From Paenibacillus tianjinensis (lineage in GTDB: Bacteria > Bacillota > Bacilli > Paenibacillales > Paenibacillaceae), in assembly GCF_017086365.1 (NCBI RefSeq), contig NZ_CP070969.1, positions 1,922,001-1,986,000 on the forward strand: a stretch of 64,000 nt of DNA, read 5' to 3'. The notes below the pieces were generated by a model. It ran no database searches and had not been told where the DNA came from. It was given only the letters and a program-made list of their open reading frames with translations. This document shows positions 1 through 10,700 of this stretch, piece by piece. Numbering within the stretch: the stretch's first letter is position 1; every line of letters starts with the position of its first letter. The position numbers were made by a program, and so were the translations under genes.

Positions 1-1806
1 ATCGGCCTGTTTAATGAAGCAGGAACGAAGGATGCGGTCCCAGGACCATTTTTGGTTAAGCGGTAGGTTCTCCGGCAGAACATCCTTTACCTGAATGATT
101 TCCTTGTCGAGGAAACCGTCCTGCTGCAGGAAGATGCCAAGCTCTTCATCGGACGGATAATACATTTTGCTGATAATTTCATTCCACTGGGCGGTTTCGC
201 TGTCTGCAAGCTCCAGTTTGTCGGCGAGCTCGGCATAACGGGAACTTTCATTTTCCTGCAGGTACGCCAGCGCTTCCAGTGTATATTCCATGGTCCAGGC
301 AGCGATCCGGTTCGTATACCAGTTGTTATTAACGTTGTTCTCGTATTCGTTCGGACCGGTTACGCCGAGCATCACATACTGATCCTTGCGCGGTACATAA
401 TGTACACGTTCTTCCCAGAAGCGGGAGATCTCCACCAGTACCTCAAGGCCGTATTGGCCCAGGTAAGCCTTGTCGCCAGTGTAGTTCACATAGTTGTAGA
501 TCGCATAGGCAATGGCACCGTTGCGGTGAATTTCCTCGAAAGTAATCTCCCACTCGTTGTGGCATTCTTCGCCGTTCATAGTCACCATCGGATAAAGTGC
601 ACCCTTTTTGAAGCCGAGCTTGCGGGCGTTTTCCTTGGCCTTTTCCAGATGCTTGTAGCGGTAGATCAGCAGATTGCGGGCAATGGTGGAATCCGCAGTA
701 CTCAGATAGAATGGCACACAATACGCTTCGGTATCCCAGTAAGTGCTGCCGCCGTATTTTTCACCCGTGAAGCCTTTAGGCCCGATATTCAGCCGGTCAT
801 CTTCGCCGGTGTAGGTCTGATTAAGCTGGAAAATGTTAAAGCGGATCGCCTGCTGTGCCGAGACATCCCCTTCAATAATAATGTCGCTTTCCTTCCATTT
901 GTCGCCCCATGCTGCAGCCTGTTCAGTCAAAAGCGTCACAAATCCGGCTTCCCGGGCGCTGTTCAGCGCGGTATGGGCCGCCTCTACAAGCTGGCCGAGT
1001 CCGTAATTTCGGGAGGTCACATTGGCGGCATATTTATAGATAACCACCTGATCACCGGCCTGTACCGCAAGGCTGACTTTACTAGCCACGTATTTCTCCT
1101 GCTCAATTGCTTCAGGTGTCGTTGTAAGCTTTTCACCATTGACCAAAATGTCGTAGGCAAACGCCGAAGTCACATGGAAATCAAGCTTCTTCGTTTTGAG
1201 GGTCAGGTATCCGCCTTCCGCTTCGCTTTTCTTCTCCACTTCGTTCCAGAACTTCTCATCGTAGTTGGAGTCCTTGTTCTTGATGTCGCCGTCGAGGTAA
1301 GGAGTGATCGTAAGCTGTCCGGCAAAATTCACCGGAATAATGGAATAGCGGATGGCGCCGATCTCGTGGCGGGCCATGCTGACAATGCGGATGCTCTCCA
1401 CCTGAACCTCTTTGCCGTCTTCAAGGGTGGCGGTGAAGCTGCGGGACAGCGTGCCTTCCTTCATATTAAGCACACGGCGGAACTGGCTTACAGTGCAGGC
1501 AGCCAGATCGAGCGGAGTACCGTCCAGGTCAATATTGATCCCAATCCAGTTGGTGCTGTTCAGCACTTTGGCAAAATACTCCGGATAGCCGTTTTTCCAC
1601 CAGCCGACCCGTGTTTTGTCAGGATAGTACACACCCGCCATATAACTGCCCTGCAGGCTGTGACCGCTGTACTGCTCTTCAAAGTTCGCTCTGCCGCCCA
1701 TATAGCCGTTCCCGATGCTGAATACGCTCTCGGAAATTTCCTGGGTCTGCGGATCGAAGGACTCTTCAATGATGGACCATTCATCAATTTTCAAATATTG
1801 TTTCAT
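1..1806 (-). CDS. GH65 maltose phosphorylase (3' end cut by window edge)
   Basis: This cytosolic enzyme would split maltose with phosphate into glucose and beta-glucose 1-phosphate. The frame is open from the ATG at 1806 to the window edge (602 codons; the family is usually about 750-790 aa), so roughly the last 150 residues lie outside. GH65 hallmarks are visible: TYWDTEAYC, HNEWEITFEEIHRNG (about residues 416-430) and GPNEYENNVNNNWYTN, whose Glu is residue 487, the position of the general acid described for Lactobacillus brevis maltose phosphorylase. There is no signal peptide. The start has an AAGGAGCC site 9 bases upstream. The beta-phosphoglucomutase gene just upstream would consume the product. 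Kojibiose, nigerose or trehalose phosphorylase is possible by fold, but the maltose regulon context favours maltose. Confidence 0.93.
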   Translation of the reverse strand, partial: MKQYLKIDEWSIIEESFDPQTQEISESVFSIGNGYMGGRANFEEQYSGHSLQGSYMAGVYYPDKTRVGWWKNGYPEYFAKVLNSTNWIGINIDLDGTPLDLAACTVSQFRRVLNMKEGTLSRSFTATLEDGKEVQVESIRIVSMARHEIGAIRYSIIPVNFAGQLTITPYLDGDIKNKDSNYDEKFWNEVEKKSEAEGGYLTLKTKKLDFHVTSAFAYDILVNGEKLTTTPEAIEQEKYVASKVSLAVQAGDQVVIYKYAANVTSRNYGLGQLVEAAHTALNSAREAGFVTLLTEQAAAWGDKWKESDIIIEGDVSAQQAIRFNIFQLNQTYTGEDDRLNIGPKGFTGEKYGGSTYWDTEAYCVPFYLSTADSTIARNLLIYRYKHLEKAKENARKLGFKKGALYPMVTMNGEECHNEWEITFEEIHRNGAIAYAIYNYVNYTGDKAYLGQYGLEVLVEISRFWEERVHYVPRKDQYVMLGVTGPNEYENNVNNNWYTNRIAAWTMEYTLEALAYLQENESSRYAELADKLELADSETAQWNEIISKMYYPSDEELGIFLQQDGFLDKEIIQVKDVLPENLPLNQKWSWDRILRSCFIKQAD

Positions 1807-1913
1807 TGTTTTTTGGCTCCTTTTAAATGAGAGATGATATAAATGGAACTATGAGTTCGATGGTACGGTCTACGTGGGGCCGCTGCGAATACAAAAGGAT
1901 GTTACGATCGCTG

Positions 1914-1963
1914 TTGTCCCCGGATGCTCAGATGAAAACTATAGGGTAAGCATCCGGGGACAA
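1914..1963. repeat. 15-bp perfect inverted repeat between pgmB and the GH65 gene
   Basis: The arms TTGTCCCCGGATGCT (1914-1928) and AGCATCCGGGGACAA (1949-1963) are perfectly complementary with a 20-base loop. The gap separates two minus-strand genes likely to be co-transcribed. No T-run follows in either direction, so an intrinsic terminator is not well supported; an RNA processing or stabilising hairpin is an alternative. Confidence 0.7.
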
Positions 1964-2098
1964 AGGCGAACGCTGGCGCTTCTGCACATTCCTTTTGCCT
2001 TCTCCGCTGATTACGTATCTCCGGTTCTCTCACAAATAGTTCTTTTATAAAGAGAGTAGGGCATGAACAAACAACTTACAGTTAGCTGTTACTATTCA

Positions 2099-2761
2099 TC
2101 AAACAGCAGCAAATAATTCCTGCAGCTTGGCGACACTGATCTGGGCGAGGGAAGGTACGACGAAGTTCGCTTCAGCCAGCGTTTCCGGTGAACCGATGCC
2201 TACGCTGCTCATACCCGCACGGTTTGCAGCAAGGATTCCTGCTTCTGCATCTTCGAAGACGACGCAGTGCTCTGCCGGTACAGACACCGCCTGGGCACCC
2301 AGCAAGAACACTTCAGGATCAGGTTTCGCTGCACTGGTATGCGTACCGTCGATGATTGCATCGAAGTAGGGAGTCAGGCCGGTGTTGTTCAGAATCGTCA
2401 TCGCATTTTTGCTGGCTGACCCGAGGGCTACCTTGATGCCGACTTCACGGCATTCCTTCAGGAAGGATAGCGCGCCCGGCAGAATCTCGGAGCTGTCCAT
2501 TTTGGCGATGTATTCCACATAGCGGTTGTTTTTTTGCTCGGCAAGCCGTGCTTTTTCCGCTTCGTCAAACTCAAGTCCGCCAATTTCCAGCAGGATATTC
2601 AGCGAAGCGGCCCGGCTGACGCCCTTAAGGCGCTCATTGTCCTGCTCGGTGAACACAAATCCGAGTTCTTCGGCAAGCTCTCTCCAGGCGATAAAATGAT
2701 ATTTGGCGGTGTCGACGAGCACGCCGTCCAAATCAAACAAACAAGCTTTAATTACTGACAT
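2099..2761 (-). CDS. pgmB: beta-phosphoglucomutase
   Basis: Converts beta-glucose 1-phosphate, the product of the neighbouring GH65 phosphorylase, to glucose 6-phosphate. It is a HAD-superfamily protein of 220 aa, the usual length. The N-terminal FDLDGVLVDTA motif supplies the nucleophile and acid/base Asp (D10 and D12). GSASKNA is the motif II region, and KPDPEVFLLGA plus VVFEDAEAGILAA carry the motif III/IV Lys and acidic Mg2+ ligands. The start MSVIKACLF at 2761 is chosen because TTAGGAGGTT lies 6-7 bases upstream; an in-frame upstream ATG at 2815 lies inside a repeat element and has no ribosome site. Upstream sit two tandem repeat units and a LacI-type operator. Confidence 0.95.
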   Translation of the reverse strand: MSVIKACLFDLDGVLVDTAKYHFIAWRELAEELGFVFTEQDNERLKGVSRAASLNILLEIGGLEFDEAEKARLAEQKNNRYVEYIAKMDSSEILPGALSFLKECREVGIKVALGSASKNAMTILNNTGLTPYFDAIIDGTHTSAAKPDPEVFLLGAQAVSVPAEHCVVFEDAEAGILAANRAGMSSVGIGSPETLAEANFVVPSLAQISVAKLQELFAAV

Positions 2762-2775
2762 GTTGAACCTCCTAA

Positions 2776-2902
2776 AAGTTTTGTGAGCATAGCTTCTCGA
2801 AATAGCTTCGTACAAAACTCACTTCGGAAGCATATGCCTAAGTTTTGTGAGCATACCTTCCTGAATGGCTTCGTACAAAACTTGCATCAGAAGCGTGCAG
2901 CT
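2776..2902 (-). repeat. Tandem ~64-bp hairpin-forming repeat, two units, next to the pgmB ribosome site
   Basis: Unit A (2776-2839) and unit B (2840-2902) both begin AAGTTTTGTGAGCATA on the plus strand and share GCTTCGTACAAAACT and a GAAGC-type end; a truncated third copy starts at 2903. Each unit holds a 9-bp inverted repeat (AAGTTTTGT / ACAAAACT-T). The array ends directly at the TAGGAGGT of pgmB. A related unit precedes the GH13_20 gene at 14258. Confidence 0.8.
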
Positions 2903-2946
2903 AAGTACTTATGAGATGAAGGTTGTTTTAACGCTGCAGGTTTAGC

Positions 2947-2958
2947 GCAAACGTTTGT
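2947..2958. promoter_or_regulatory. LacI/MalR-type operator before pgmB
   Basis: GCAAACGTTTGT contains the 10-bp palindrome CAAACGTTTG (2948-2957). It lies about 190 bp upstream of the pgmB start and just beyond the terminator of the regulator gene. The same core recurs at 4552, 14842 and, less exactly, at other sites in the maltose region. Confidence 0.65.
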
Positions 2959-2972
2959 ACAACATTCGAAAA

Positions 2973-3004
2973 AATAAATGAAGCATGGGATTGCTTCATT
3001 TATT
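2973..3004 (-). terminator. Terminator of the LacI-family regulator gene
   Basis: The perfect 12-bp stem AATAAATGAAGC / GCTTCATTTATT (2973-2984, 2993-3004) has an 8-base loop. Read on the minus strand it is followed by a T-rich tract (TTTTTTCG). Confidence 0.8.
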
Positions 3005-3016
3005 CTTGAATCTTGG

Positions 3017-4054
3017 TCATTTCTTCCCTGGAGCATACATAGAAGATTCTCTAACGATCAAACGGTGGGGAATGACGAAACGGTTTGTATATCCGGCATC
3101 ATTATCCGGCTTCTGGATGCTTTGGATCAACACCTGGGAGGCCGTATAACCAAGATGATAAATACCGATGTCAATACTGCTGATCGGCGGGCTGGACAAT
3201 TCCGAGAGCGGGATGTTGTTAAAGCTGACAATCGCCAAATCCTCGGGTACCTTGTATTTCAGTTCGTTCAGACCGCGCAGCACCCCGAAAGAGACCATAT
3301 CATCGACGGCAACAAGCGCTGTCGGGCGGTTCGGGAGATTCATAAAGAATGACATGGCCCGGTAGCCGCTATCCTGCAGAAATTCGCCCTCCACAATCCA
3401 TTCCGTCCGCATCTCCAGACCGCTGCTTTGCATGGCTTTGCGGTATCCTTCAAGACGGTCGCGTGAAACGATGAGATTAGGCGGCCCGCTGACAAAGCCG
3501 ATGCGCTCATGTCCCATAGAAATCAGATGGTTCGTAGCATCAAAGGCTGCCATGACATTATCGTTATCCACGGATAATATATCCTCATAGCGGTCGCTTC
3601 GTCCAATAAGGACAAAGGGATAACCGCCGGATTCGAGAAAATCAATAACCGCATCATCTTTACGTGAGTACAGCAGAATAACGCCGTCCACCCGGCGCCC
3701 TTTGAGCAGGCGGGAGACAGCCTCCAGCTCTTCCTTCTCGTTTGCTCCGGAACTAATCAGCACATCATAGCCGGACCGGCTGGATTGGGTAACAATCCCG
3801 CGGATCAATTCCATAAAGAACAGATTGGAGAAAAGCTCCTCAGCAGGCTTCGGCAAGATAATACAAATGCTGTTGGTTGTTTTCGAGACCAGGCTCTTAG
3901 CCATCATATTCGGAGTGTAGCCCATTTCCTCCATGATTACTTTAACTTTACGGGAAGTTTCTAGGCTGATTCTGGGATGGCCTGACAACACCCGGGATAC
4001 CGTGGAGGGAGAAACTCCCGCTTTCTTAGCCACATCCTTAATGGTAACTGTCAT
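3017..4054 (-). CDS. malR: LacI-family transcriptional regulator, probable maltose repressor
   Basis: A 345-aa DNA-binding sugar-responsive regulator. The N-terminal helix-turn-helix is TVTIKDVAKKAGVSPSTVSR, followed by the hinge helix (ARG-like MMAKSLVSKTT) and a periplasmic-binding-protein-like effector domain with VDGVILLYS, GPPNLIVSRDR and TALVAVDDMVSFGVL. The start MTVTIKDVA at 4054 has GAAGGAGGT 6 bases upstream; an ATG five codons earlier overlaps this site and is rejected. It is divergent from the giant amylase-pullulanase gene and flanked by pgmB, and boxes of its expected type occur at its own promoter and before most maltose genes. The role as MalR is inferred from context; the family is clear. 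Confidence 0.88.
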   Translation of the reverse strand: MTVTIKDVAKKAGVSPSTVSRVLSGHPRISLETSRKVKVIMEEMGYTPNMMAKSLVSKTTNSICIILPKPAEELFSNLFFMELIRGIVTQSSRSGYDVLISSGANEKEELEAVSRLLKGRRVDGVILLYSRKDDAVIDFLESGGYPFVLIGRSDRYEDILSVDNDNVMAAFDATNHLISMGHERIGFVSGPPNLIVSRDRLEGYRKAMQSSGLEMRTEWIVEGEFLQDSGYRAMSFFMNLPNRPTALVAVDDMVSFGVLRGLNELKYKVPEDLAIVSFNNIPLSELSSPPISSIDIGIYHLGYTASQVLIQSIQKPDNDAGYTNRFVIPHRLIVRESSMYAPGKK

Positions 4055-4069
4055 AGAAACCTCCTTCAT

Positions 4070-4081
4070 GGAACCGTTTGC
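4070..4081. promoter_or_regulatory. LacI-type box in the malR leader
   Basis: The plus strand GGAACCGTTTGC (minus GCAAACGGTTCC) matches GCAAACGTTTGC at 10 of 12 positions. It sits between the malR -10 and its ribosome site, a position suited to autorepression. Confidence 0.5.
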
Positions 4082-4092
4082 TTTACAAAGTA

Positions 4093-4121
4093 ATATTAAT
4101 CGAAGTGCTGTTAATTGTAAA
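4093..4121 (-). promoter_or_regulatory. SigmaA promoter of malR
   Basis: On the minus strand, TTTACA (4116-4121), a 17-bp spacer and TAATAT (4093-4098). The start codon lies about 40 bp downstream of the -10. Confidence 0.7.
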
Positions 4122-4423
4122 TAGAGAAAGTCCGGCTTCAGGCTCTATACAGGTGATTTTGGAGGAATTGCAAAGAAAAGCGGCTCATTATTGCATGTTT
4201 CTACAGAGAAATCGGCAGGACCGGAGAAAACCGGTCAAACAGGAGCAAAGCCAAGGCCAGAGAAGGGAAATGAGCCGTAATGTAGTGTGCAAACGGTTTT
4301 TGCTGAAAAATCATTTCAATAACAGCTATATTAGCTTTTTGTTCTGTGCAAATATGTGCAACGTAATAAAAAAAATTCAGCGATAACTATACCATATTTC
4401 CATACAATTAATAAAAATGGCTG

Positions 4424-4453
4424 TTGACAACGCTTTAATTTACGGAATAATAT
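4424..4453 (+). promoter_or_regulatory. SigmaA promoter of the amylase-pullulanase gene
   Basis: Consensus TTGACA (4424-4429) and TAATAT (4448-4453) with an 18-bp spacer (ATAATA at 17 bp is also possible). Confidence 0.75.
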
Positions 4454-4466
4454 GGTTAACAGAACT

Positions 4467-4480
4467 TAGAAGCGCTTACA
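4467..4480. promoter_or_regulatory. CcpA cre-like site
   Basis: TAGAAGCGCTTACA matches the cre consensus TGWAARCGYTWNCA at 12 of 14 positions. It begins about 14 bases past the -10, at or just after the expected start of transcription, a typical position for catabolite repression. Confidence 0.6.
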
Positions 4481-4551
4481 TGTCTTTATTTCGGGCAATT
4501 TTTGCTGTACGCACAAAGATTTGTCTGCTTTAGGTCAGTAACCCTTTTATT

Positions 4552-4563
4552 GCAAACGTTTGC
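4552..4563. promoter_or_regulatory. Perfect LacI/MalR-type operator in the amylase-pullulanase leader
   Basis: GCAAACGTTTGC is a perfect 12-bp palindrome, extended by flanking TT and GC. It is the best match in the window to the box shared by the maltose genes. Confidence 0.7.
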
Positions 4564-4724
4564 GCTAATGTTCACAAGTTTCAATGAGCCATTCAGCGAT
4601 TTTGAGAAGGAGGTGTGGGCTTATTCAGGTCTAAGCAGCCGGACGACCGGAAGTGGCGGTAAATTTAACATGAATGCACTACCCGCGCAACTGAAGGAAA
4701 ACATCATTAGGGGGGCTTAAAGGA

Positions 4725-7700
4725 ATGAAATTAGCTTTGTGGAGCAAAAAGGCTTTTGCGGTCAGTATGATTATTGTTCTAGTGTGCTCCTATTTTTCTT
4801 TTCCGGCATCAAAGGTACAGGCTGCTGCAACCAAGGCATTTCTGGTCGGCACACTTCAGTCGGAATTGTCTACAGAGGCGAATCCTACGAATGACTGGAA
4901 TCCGGCAGCTACTGTAACGGAAATGACGTATACGGACAACGGCACTTATAAGTTTTCTGGCTTATTGCCTGCCGGAACCTATGAGTACAAGGTTGCGCTT
5001 AACGGCACCTGGGATGAGAGCTATGGCTTCAGCAGCTATACCAATCCCAGCGGGAAAGACAATGGCGGCAATATTGTGCTTACACTTGCTGCCGAGACAA
5101 CCGTAACCTTTTATTACAACGACATTACTAAGAAAATCGCAGATTCCACGTATTACACACCGCTAGCTCAGGATAAGCTGCCAAGGCTGGTTGGCTCTCT
5201 GCAGACAGAGCTGGGCGATACCAGTGATAATTCAGCGGCTGATGCCAAGACAGTGCTTGCAGACACTAATTTTGACAATGTATACGAGAATAGAGTTAAT
5301 CTGCCCAAGGGCGAGTATTCGTACAAGATTGTGGTTCCAGGAGCCACTCCGGCAGATGACAAATCGTACCCTGACGCGGATCTGACCCTGAGCCTGCCTG
5401 CGGATCTGCCGGTAACCTTCCAGTATAATGCACTGGATCACGGGGTCAGCGCCAAGTTTACGGCTCCGGCAAACCCGGGAACTGTAAAACCGGTTGCTGA
5501 AGGCAGTATCCGGATTCACTACAGCCGTACCGCAGGTGATTATTCCGATCAGGGCCTGTGGCTGTGGGATGATGTAGCGGCTGGCTCCGCGGGCTGGCCA
5601 TCGGGTGCAACTGCATTTCCAGAAGGACAGACCGATTCCTATGGAGCCTATGTGGATATTCCGCTCAAAACCGGTGCCAAAAAAGTCTCCTTCCTCGTCG
5701 TTAACCGGGTGAATGAAGCCAAAGACGGCGGAAATAAGACGTTCCTCATCAATACCCCGCAAACCAACGAAATCTGGATCAAGCAAGGCTCTGATATGGT
5801 AACGCCTTATGAGCCGGTATCCCTGCCTGCGAATACGGTCCGGATTCACTATGTTAGAACAGATAGTAAGCAGAGCGACTACGGATTATGGCTGTGGGAT
5901 GACGTGGCCAAAGCGCCAAGCACCTGGCCGTCCGACGCCGTTCCTTTTGCGGCTGAGCATGTGGACCGCTTCGGTGCTTATGCCGATATCACGCTGAAAG
6001 ACAATGCGAAGAAGCTCGGTTTCCTTGTCGTGAAGCCCTCAAACGGTGATAAAGACGGCGGCGACAAAGCTTTTAGCCTGCTGGACCGTTACAATCAGCT
6101 GTGGATCAAAGAAGGCGATAATAATGTTTATGTATCCCCGTTCGGCGAACAGCCGGTGGGATTAGTATCGGCGGAAGTGCTGTCTGCCAGTAAAATCCTG
6201 CTCGGGTTTACTTTAACCGACGGACTGGATGCAGCAGCACTCAAGAGTGCGATCACAGTAAAGGACAAAGAAGGTACGACTGTACCTGTGTCTGCTGTGA
6301 AGATCACGAGCACTACTTCAATTGAGGTGGACACAGCGGCCTTTGATTTGGAGAAGGCACCGCTGAGTGTCACTTATTCAGGCAAAACCGTATCCGCTTC
6401 CAGCGGGTGGAGAATGCTTGATGAGATGTATAATTACACGGGCGATGACCTCGGGGCAACATATCATGCAGCTGACAAATCGGCCACGCTGAAGCTGTGG
6501 GCACCTATGGCCAGCAGCGTTGTTGCGAACGTGTACAATAAGTCCAATTCAGCCGAGGTAGTCGGCCGGGTAAGCCTGACCAAAGGTGAGCAAGGGGTCT
6601 GGTCGGCAGAGCTCAAGGCTTCTGACATCACAGGCGTAAGCGGTGAGCAGGATGTCCGCGGCTACTACTACCAGTATGAGGTAACGAATAACGGGGTTAT
6701 GAAGCATGTACTAGATCCTTATGCTAAGTCAATGGCCGTATTCACCGTTGATACTACAGGTGCAGCAGGTGCGGACGGAGATACCGTCGGCAAAGCGGCG
6801 ATCGTTGATCTGAGCCGGACCAATCCGGACAGCTACCATGCAGCGGATATTGCAGGCTACGAGAAACGTGAGGATGCCGTTATTTATGAGGTGCATTTGC
6901 GCGACTTTACGTCTGATGTATCCATTGAGAGCAGTCTTAACGGCGAGCGCTGGGGTTCCTATGCCGCTTTTGCCAAGAAACTCGATTATATTAAATCTCT
7001 TGGTGTGACCCATATTCAGCTGCTTCCGGTGATGGCCTGGTATTACGGGGACGAGACGAAGATGGGACAGAGAGAATCGGACTATTCGGCCCAAAACAAT
7101 GAGTATAACTGGGGGTATGATCCGCAGAGCTATTTCTCCCCGGACGGTGCCTATTCACAGAATCCGGCCGATCCCGAAGAGCGGATCAAGGAACTGAAAG
7201 GTCTCATTGATGCTGTACACGAAGCCGGAATGGGTGTCATTCTGGACGTTGTATATACGCATATGGCGAAGAAGGAATTCTTAAACGATATCGTGCCAAA
7301 CTATTATGCATTCCAGGATGCGGGCGGCAACTTTATCGGCGGTTTCGGCAATAACCTGGCTACCAATCATAAAATGGCGGAGAAACTAATGGTCGATTCC
7401 GTCAAATACTGGTTCAGCGAATACAAAATAGACGGTATGCGCTGGGATATGATGGGGGATGCCACGCAGGATGCGGTGCAGGCGGCTTATGATGCTGCTG
7501 CGGCGATCAATCCTAAGGCACTGTTTATCGGAGAGGGCTGGGTAACCTTTGGTGGTGCAGCTTCCGATCCGTCGCTTGCAGGCAAGGGTGCCGATCAGCA
7601 GTGGATGGACCAAACGGATAGCGTCGGCGTGTTCTCTGATGAGTTCCGCAATGAGCTTAAATCAGGTTATGGTTCGGAAGGGGAGCCGAGATTCATCACT

Positions 7701-10700
7701 GGCGGAGCCCGTTCCATTTCCACCATCCTGAATAATATCAAGGCGCAGCCGTCCAATATACCTGCAGATGATCCGGGTGATGTTGTACCCTACATCGAAG
7801 CCCATGATAATCTGACGCTGCATGATGTTATTGTGCAGTCGATTAAGAAGGACCCGGCAATTCCGGAGAATGAGCTGGAAATCCAGAAGCGGATCAGACT
7901 CGGCAACACACTGGAGCTGACTTCACAGGGGACGGCTTTCCTGCAGGCGGGTCAAGAATATGGCCGTACGAAGCAATGGCTGGGTACAGGTGTACCTGAG
8001 CAGAAATATACCGAGATGAAGGATGCTGCCGGCAAATCTTTTGGCTATTTTATCCACGATTCTTATGATTCATCGGATGCAATCAACCACTTCGACTGGG
8101 CGAAAGTGACGGATGAAGTGAGCTTCCCGGTACAAAATACGACCAAAGATTATACAGCCGGGCTTATTGAGCTCAGAAGATCCACGGATGCGTTCCGCCT
8201 GGGTGACAAGAGCATGGTCGATTCCAATGTTTCGCTGATCCAGGCACCGGAAGTGAAAGCGACCGATCTGGTAATCGGCTACAAGAACAAAGCAACGGAT
8301 GGCACAGGCATCTATTATGTCTTTGTTAACGGAGATGATAAAGCAAGAACACTTTCGTTGTCTGAGGATTTGACCGGAGGCGTTGTACTTGCTGATAATG
8401 ATGAAGCTGGTGTAACGGCTATTCCGGCTGAGGATCAGAGCGGGTTTACGCTGACCAGTTCTTCAATTACAATTCAGCCTTTGACAGCGGTTATTATTAA
8501 AATGGACGCTGCCGCAGTTGTCCTCACTTCACTTGAAGCGGATAGTGCGGATTACTCCCTCCAGATCGGCACCACGCACCAGTCGGCTGTCTATGCCAAA
8601 TACGATGACGGCAGCAAACGTAATATTACGAACGCAGCAGTCTATGTTTCCGATAAACCGGATGTGGCAGCCGTTAATAGTAAAGGTGTAGTTACAGGGA
8701 TAAAAGCCGGAACGGCAACGATTACGATTTCATACGGCGGGCGTTCCGCGGCTGTAACGGTTAAGGTGGTTAAAGAAGCTGTAGACAACAAGCGTTATGT
8801 TGAATTCACCTATGTCCGTCCCGACAAGGATTATACCGACTGGAATATCTGGGTCTGGAATACAGGGGCCAAGAATGACCAGATTGATTTCACGACCTTT
8901 AAAGACGGCAAGGCCAGCGTGCTGATTGAAGTAGCACAGAATGCTACAAGTGTAGGTTTCGTACTCCGCAAAGGCACAGACTGGAATACAGGCAAACAGG
9001 ATTATCCGGATGACCGTGTTATTCCGCTGACCGCAGGCGAGCAATTCACCAAGGTTATTGTAACCAGCCAGGTGAAGGAGCTGGACATTAAGCCATTTAT
9101 AAGCGGTCTGGTGATGAAGGACGGAACCATAACCTTCATGTACCGTGATGATGCACTGTTCCGCAGCGGAAATCAGGCTGACATTGAGCAGGCAGTGGTA
9201 AAGGTAAACGGTACCGAGTATCCGCTGGTCTATGATGCTGCAAATGAATGGTTTACTTATGTGCTGACAGGGGTGAAGGAAGGAACCTACAAGTATACCT
9301 TCCTGATTACCAAGGATGGGGTTACCGAGGAACTGTCAGACCCGAAAAATACGGTTAACGGTGAATCGGCAGTAATTTACCATAATCCTGATGTCACTAT
9401 AACAGCTACAGTACAGCCGCAAGCGGTGACCTCTAATGAGAATGCTGTTGTGACGGTCAAAGCAGCTTCTGCGGAAGCAGTGTCTTACAAGGAAGGTTTC
9501 ATGGACTTGACCGCTCTGGGCGGACCGGCGAAGGTTAAGCTTGATATGGAGCTGCTGAAGCAGACGATTGCAGTGAAAGATACGGTAACGGCAGGAACCA
9601 AAACGATTCCAATTACGCTGATTGACCAGTACGGCAACAGCCATACAGGGAACACGGCCGTTGAGGTAAAAGCCAGAACGTATACGGGAGCTAAGCTCGA
9701 TTTCGACTGGGATGAGGCGCGGATTTATTTTGCGCTCACAGACCGGTTTGCGGATGGCGACCTGACGAACAATGAGAATGTGGACAAAACTCATCTGGAA
9801 GCCTATCACGGCGGGGATTTCCAGGGGATGATCGACAAGCTGGATTACCTGCAGGAGCTTGGCATTAACACGCTCTGGATTTCACCTATTGTCGACAATA
9901 TCGACTTCAACAAAGGCATTGATTTCGGCGGTACACAGTATGCTTATCATGGCTATTGGGCCAAAGATTTCACCCAGCTGGATGAGCATCTCGGCGATAT
10001 GGCCACCTTCAAGCAGCTGATTGAGAAGGCACATGACAAGGGCATCAAAATTATGGTTGATGTTGTGCTGAATCATGCCGGCTACGGGCTTGAAGCAGGC
10101 GACAGCTACGAAGGTGTTACTGCCGAGGATAAAGCGCGCTTTGACGGAATGCTCCGCACAGACAACGTTTCGGCGGATACCGATCCGGTCAAGGGCGAGC
10201 TGGCAGGCTTGCCGGATTTCAAGACAGAGGATCCTGCCGTGCGCCAGCAAATTATCGACTGGCAGACAGGCTGGCTGGGCAATGCACGGACTGACCGCGG
10301 AGATACGATTGACTATTTCCGTGTGGATACAGTCAAGCATGTAGAGAGCACAACCTGGAAAGCATTCAAGAACGCATTGACTGTTATCGACCCAAGCTTC
10401 AAGCTGGTCGGCGAATATTACGGCGGTACAATTGACAGTGACGGCGGCAATCTGCAGTCTGGTCAAATGGATGCGCTGCTTGACTTTGGCTTCAAGAATG
10501 CAGCCAAAATTTTCACCGACGGCAAAATCACAGATGTAGATGCATACCTGCAAGACCGTGAATCTAAGCTGGACAATACTAAGACTATGGCTCAATTCCT
10601 GAGCAGCCATGACGAGAACGGCTTCCTCTCTGATTACGTGGACGGAGATCAAGGCAAGCTGATGATCGCGGCAGCGCTGCAGATTACGGCTAAAGGCCAG

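Larger units (their letters stand above)
4122..4724. other. Regulatory intergenic region between malR and the amylase-pullulanase gene
   Basis: This stretch of about 600 bp has no convincing gene. It holds a weaker LacI-type box GCAAACGGTTTT (4289-4300), a sigmaA promoter (4424-4453), a cre-like site (4467-4480) and a perfect LacI-type operator (4552-4563), and so a long leader (about 265 nt) before the ATG at 4725. The ribosome site is AGGGGGGC near 4709. Confidence 0.7.

Noticed and set aside
400..1830. 476-codon plus-strand frame
   Set aside because: It is antisense to the GH65 phosphorylase, which has full family motifs; the plus frame has no recognisable domain or ribosome site.
4078..4720. 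Plus-strand frames (4078-4386 and 4502-4720) between malR and the amylase-pullulanase gene
   Set aside because: They lie over the divergent promoters and operators and lack ribosome sites or family features.
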